This document shows positions 14,000-16,255 of a DNA stretch of 16,255 nt, piece after piece (positions within the stretch are counted from its first letter, which is position 1; each line of letters opens with the position of its first letter). This stretch comes from an uncultured Flavobacteriales bacterium (GTDB lineage: Bacteria; Bacteroidota; Bacteroidia; Flavobacteriales; UBA1820): assembly GCA_902478645.1 (NCBI GenBank), contig CABSLV010000036.1, forward strand, positions 1 to 16,255, written 5' to 3'. The position numbers and the translations under genes are program-made. Under the pieces are notes generated by a model. That model was not told the DNA's origin. It saw only the letters and a program-made list of their open reading frames with translations, and did not search any database.

Positions 14000-16180
14000 A
14001 TGACTGCATTACAAAAACTGAGGCATCACCGTGGGTTGCTGGTGGGAGTGATCCTTTTCGCGCTTTTCGCTTTTGTGCTCACCGACGTGATCACCTCGAA
14101 AGACCGGATTTCTTCGGGAAGCCGTACGACGGTAGCTGTGGTGAACGGCCAGAAACTGACCATCGATGACTACCGCAACCGCACCAACGAACTGATGGAG
14201 GCCAACAAACAGTACAAGGTAGGCTACGGAGTGGCTTCGGAGCAGGTGTACCAGAGCTGGTTGGCCGAGACGATCGTCGCTCAGCAGTACGATTTGGCCG
14301 GGGTAACGGTAAGCCCGCGTGGTGTGATGAACGGCGTGCTCGCCCAGCCGGATGTGCGCCAGTATTTTTCCAACGAATACGGTATGCCCGATGAGGCTGC
14401 CCTTCGCCAGTGGGTCAATTCGGTCCGCGCCGAAAAGGATCAGGGCAACGCCGAGGCTGAACAGATGTGGGAACTGTGGGAGGATATGAAAGCGCGCGGT
14501 CGCCAGTGGGTGCTCGGAGCGCAGTATTCCGACATGGTTACCGCCGGTATGACGGCCACTCTGCTCGACGCCAAGGTGGAATACGGGTACAAGAACAACC
14601 AGGTGGACGGTCGTTTCGCTTACCTGCCCTATTCCTCGATCGATGACAAGTCGATTGAGATCACCGATGCGCAGATAAACGAATACATCCGGAAACATCC
14701 CGACGAGTTCCAACGTCTCGAATCGCGCGACGTGCAGTACGCGGTGGTTCCGGTCAATCCTTCCGAAAAGGATGCCGAGGAGGTTCGCGGCAAGATCGCT
14801 GCGCTGATGGAAGACCGGGTGGAATTCAACAGCAAGACCAATACGACCGATACCATTCCCGGATTTCCCCGCGTGACGGACGACTCCATCTACGTCAATG
14901 CCAATACCGATGCGGGAGCGCATTACACCGGGCGCTATGCCAAGACGTTTGACAACCAGGAAGAAGCACAGTGGGTGGTGAAGGCACGCCGGGGCGACAT
15001 CCTGGGACCGTACCGCGACGGGGATTCCTACAAGCTCTCCAAGCTGCTGGACGTGCGTTCCATGCCGGATTCGGTAAGCATGAGCCACATTCTGCTTTCC
15101 TACCAGGGCAATGCGTACGTGCAGAACGCGACCCGTTCCAAGGAGCAGGCCAAAGCACTGGCCGATTCGCTGGCTTCGGTGCTGAAGAGCGGCCGGGCCT
15201 CTTTCGCTCAGTTGGCCAAAGAGTATTCCGACGATCCGTCGGCTGCGCAAAACGACGGCTCGATGGGCTGGACGGCTTACAGCGAGGGGATAAGCCCCGA
15301 GATGGAGCAGTTCCTCTTCTTCCATCCGAAAGGCTCCCTGCAGGTGATCGAAACGCCAATGGGTTACCATGTGTTCCGCATCGACGACCTGAAAGGCTCT
15401 TCGACGGCTTACAAGGTGGCTACCATCACGAATTTCATCAGTCCTTCGCGCGAGACGGCAGCCGTAGCCTTGGGTAAGGCACAGGAACTGGCCTCGCAGA
15501 ATGCTTCGGTAGAGGAATTCGTAGCCGCAGCCCGCAAGGCAGGGTACGACGTGGTGCCCGCTACCGACTTTACGGTGCTGATGACCGATTACCCGGCACT
15601 GGGCGATCAGTCGCAGATCACGCGTTGGGCTTTCGGAAAGGACGTGAAGGTAGGCGACACGAAGATCTTCGATATCGACGGCAACCACGTCGTGGCGATC
15701 CTTTCGGGAATGCGCAGCGAGGGTTTGGAGTCGGCTGAAACGGCGCGTGCCGAGGTAGAGCCGATCCTGCTCAAGGAAAAGAAAGCCGAGATGCTGCTGG
15801 AGAAATTCAAACAGGCCAAGGGTTCGACCGTCGATGAGATCGCTTCCGCAGCCGGTGCTCAGGTGCTGGAGGCTACTTCGCTGACGCTGGCTACTCCGAT
15901 CATCCCGAGTGCAGGTCGTGCACCCAAGGCAGTGGGCGTGGCTTTCGGTCTGAACGTGGGCCAGGTATCCGCCCCGGTTTCCGACGAGACGGGCGTGTTC
16001 GTGGCTACGATCACCGAGCGCCGCGAGGCAAAACCGGCCGAGAATTACGATCAGGTGCAGAATGAACTCGATGCACAGTTCATGACCTTGCCGCAGACGC
16101 AGTTCTATCCCGCTTTGGAGAAGAAAGCGGACATCGAGGACAACCGTGTGAAAATCGAAAAATTGTACGCCGGGAACTGA
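14000..16180 (+). CDS. ppiD: PpiD/SurA-like peptidylprolyl isomerase, membrane-anchored periplasmic chaperone
   Basis: A 726-residue inner-membrane-anchored folding factor for exported proteins. Residues 1-11 are basic and cytoplasmic (MTALQKLRHHR), 12-30 form one transmembrane helix, and the rest faces the periplasm. A SurA-N-like chaperone region (about 40-250) starts with VAVVNGQKLTIDDYRNR. One PPIC-type parvulin domain spans about 360-462 (SHILLSY at 362-368, FAQLAKEYSDDPSA, GSMGW, ETPMGYHVFRIDD), with residues usual for the fold; whether it is catalytically active is uncertain, since E. coli PpiD's is not. The C-terminal 260 residues are mostly helical and complete the chaperone lobe. 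Length is near that of Bacteroidota homologues and above the 623 residues of E. coli PpiD. The start matches the family's short basic N-terminus. Last gene of the plus-strand block; the terminal hairpin begins 3 bp after the stop. Confidence 0.93.
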   Translation: MTALQKLRHHRGLLVGVILFALFAFVLTDVITSKDRISSGSRTTVAVVNGQKLTIDDYRNRTNELMEANKQYKVGYGVASEQVYQSWLAETIVAQQYDLAGVTVSPRGVMNGVLAQPDVRQYFSNEYGMPDEAALRQWVNSVRAEKDQGNAEAEQMWELWEDMKARGRQWVLGAQYSDMVTAGMTATLLDAKVEYGYKNNQVDGRFAYLPYSSIDDKSIEITDAQINEYIRKHPDEFQRLESRDVQYAVVPVNPSEKDAEEVRGKIAALMEDRVEFNSKTNTTDTIPGFPRVTDDSIYVNANTDAGAHYTGRYAKTFDNQEEAQWVVKARRGDILGPYRDGDSYKLSKLLDVRSMPDSVSMSHILLSYQGNAYVQNATRSKEQAKALADSLASVLKSGRASFAQLAKEYSDDPSAAQNDGSMGWTAYSEGISPEMEQFLFFHPKGSLQVIETPMGYHVFRIDDLKGSSTAYKVATITNFISPSRETAAVALGKAQELASQNASVEEFVAAARKAGYDVVPATDFTVLMTDYPALGDQSQITRWAFGKDVKVGDTKIFDIDGNHVVAILSGMRSEGLESAETARAEVEPILLKEKKAEMLLEKFKQAKGSTVDEIASAAGAQVLEATSLTLATPIIPSAGRAPKAVGVAFGLNVGQVSAPVSDETGVFVATITERREAKPAENYDQVQNELDAQFMTLPQTQFYPALEKKADIEDNRVKIEKLYAGN

Positions 16181-16182
16181 TC

Positions 16183-16252
16183 TTCCCCCAGGCGTTCATC
16201 AAAAAGCCCCGGACCTTTCGGTCCGGGGCTTTTTGATGAACGCCTGGGGGAA
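16183..16252. terminator. Bidirectional terminator within a perfect 33-bp-arm palindrome
   Basis: Arms 16183-16215 and 16220-16252 are exact reverse complements around a TTTC loop (16216-16219). The inner part, AAAAAGCCCCGGACC and its complement ending in CTTTTT, is a classic bidirectional Rho-independent terminator with U5 on both strands, 20-odd bases after the ppiD stop. The outer 18 bp on each side (TTCCCCCAGGCGTTCATC and complement) is more than a terminator needs. The apex CC-TTTC-GG is the same as that of the rubredoxin terminator on its transcribed strand. Confidence 0.9.
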
Positions 16253-16255
16253 CCC

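Noticed and set aside
14009..15688. Long antisense frames over ppiD, the CNNM/CBS gene (12594-13862), the barrel gene (10528-11973) and the transglycosylase (2483-3754 on the plus strand)
   Set aside because: All lie opposite convincing genes, have His/Arg-rich compositions without domains, and are explained by codon bias leaving few stops in that frame.

Overview
The window looks like a chromosomal segment of a Bacteroidota (Bacteroidales) bacterium. Three things point there. Almost every transcription unit starts behind a TAnnTTTG -7 box, the vegetative promoter signature of this phylum, and Shine-Dalgarno sequences are weak or absent. Several families are typical of the phylum (DUF4837, DUF4254, a lipoprotein form of LptC, a C-terminal 'DxNGNGxWD' Ig-like lipoprotein). 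The order coaX - outer-membrane barrel - lptC - CNNM/CBS protein - PpiD is one I recall from Bacteroides-type genomes. The GC-rich composition suggests Rikenellaceae (Alistipes-like), but that is inference. I see no mobile element, CRISPR array, tRNA or rRNA, and no sign of horizontal transfer. No stretch over 300 bases lacks a gene; the longest is 4004-4295.

The left half (1-7166) is all on the minus strand. Reading in the direction of transcription, it starts with a nitrilase-family amidase (7166-6372) with its own promoter. Next is a DUF4254 + glycosyltransferase family 9 pair joined by an ATGA overlap (6259-4614), behind the clearest promoter in the window. Then comes a stand-alone rubredoxin (4460-4296) with its own promoter and a strong terminator. 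Last is an envelope operon: lytic transglycosylase with LysM, DUF4837 lipoprotein and Ig-like lipoprotein (4003-54), ending at a hairpin on the window edge.

The right half (7379-16180) is all on the plus strand: malic enzyme/phosphotransacetylase fusion MaeB; type III pantothenate kinase CoaX overlapping an outer-membrane barrel gene and followed by lptC; a CNNM/CBS/CorC membrane protein with its own promoter; and a PpiD/SurA-like periplasmic chaperone. The halves diverge from the 212-bp region 7167-7378. A perfect 33-bp-arm palindrome containing a bidirectional terminator closes the window.

Most of the genes serve the cell envelope: peptidoglycan cleavage, LPS/glycan synthesis and export, outer-membrane proteins, and folding of exported proteins. 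Interleaved are central metabolism (malate to pyruvate, CoA synthesis, amide hydrolysis) and one electron-transfer protein. I found no clear new system. The best leads are the uncharacterised lipoprotein pair tied to the lytic transglycosylase, the DUF4254-GT9 pair, and several cis-acting RNA/DNA structures: a hairpin inside the lptC signal sequence, similar GGG/CCC leaders in front of two adjacent genes, and the long terminal palindrome.
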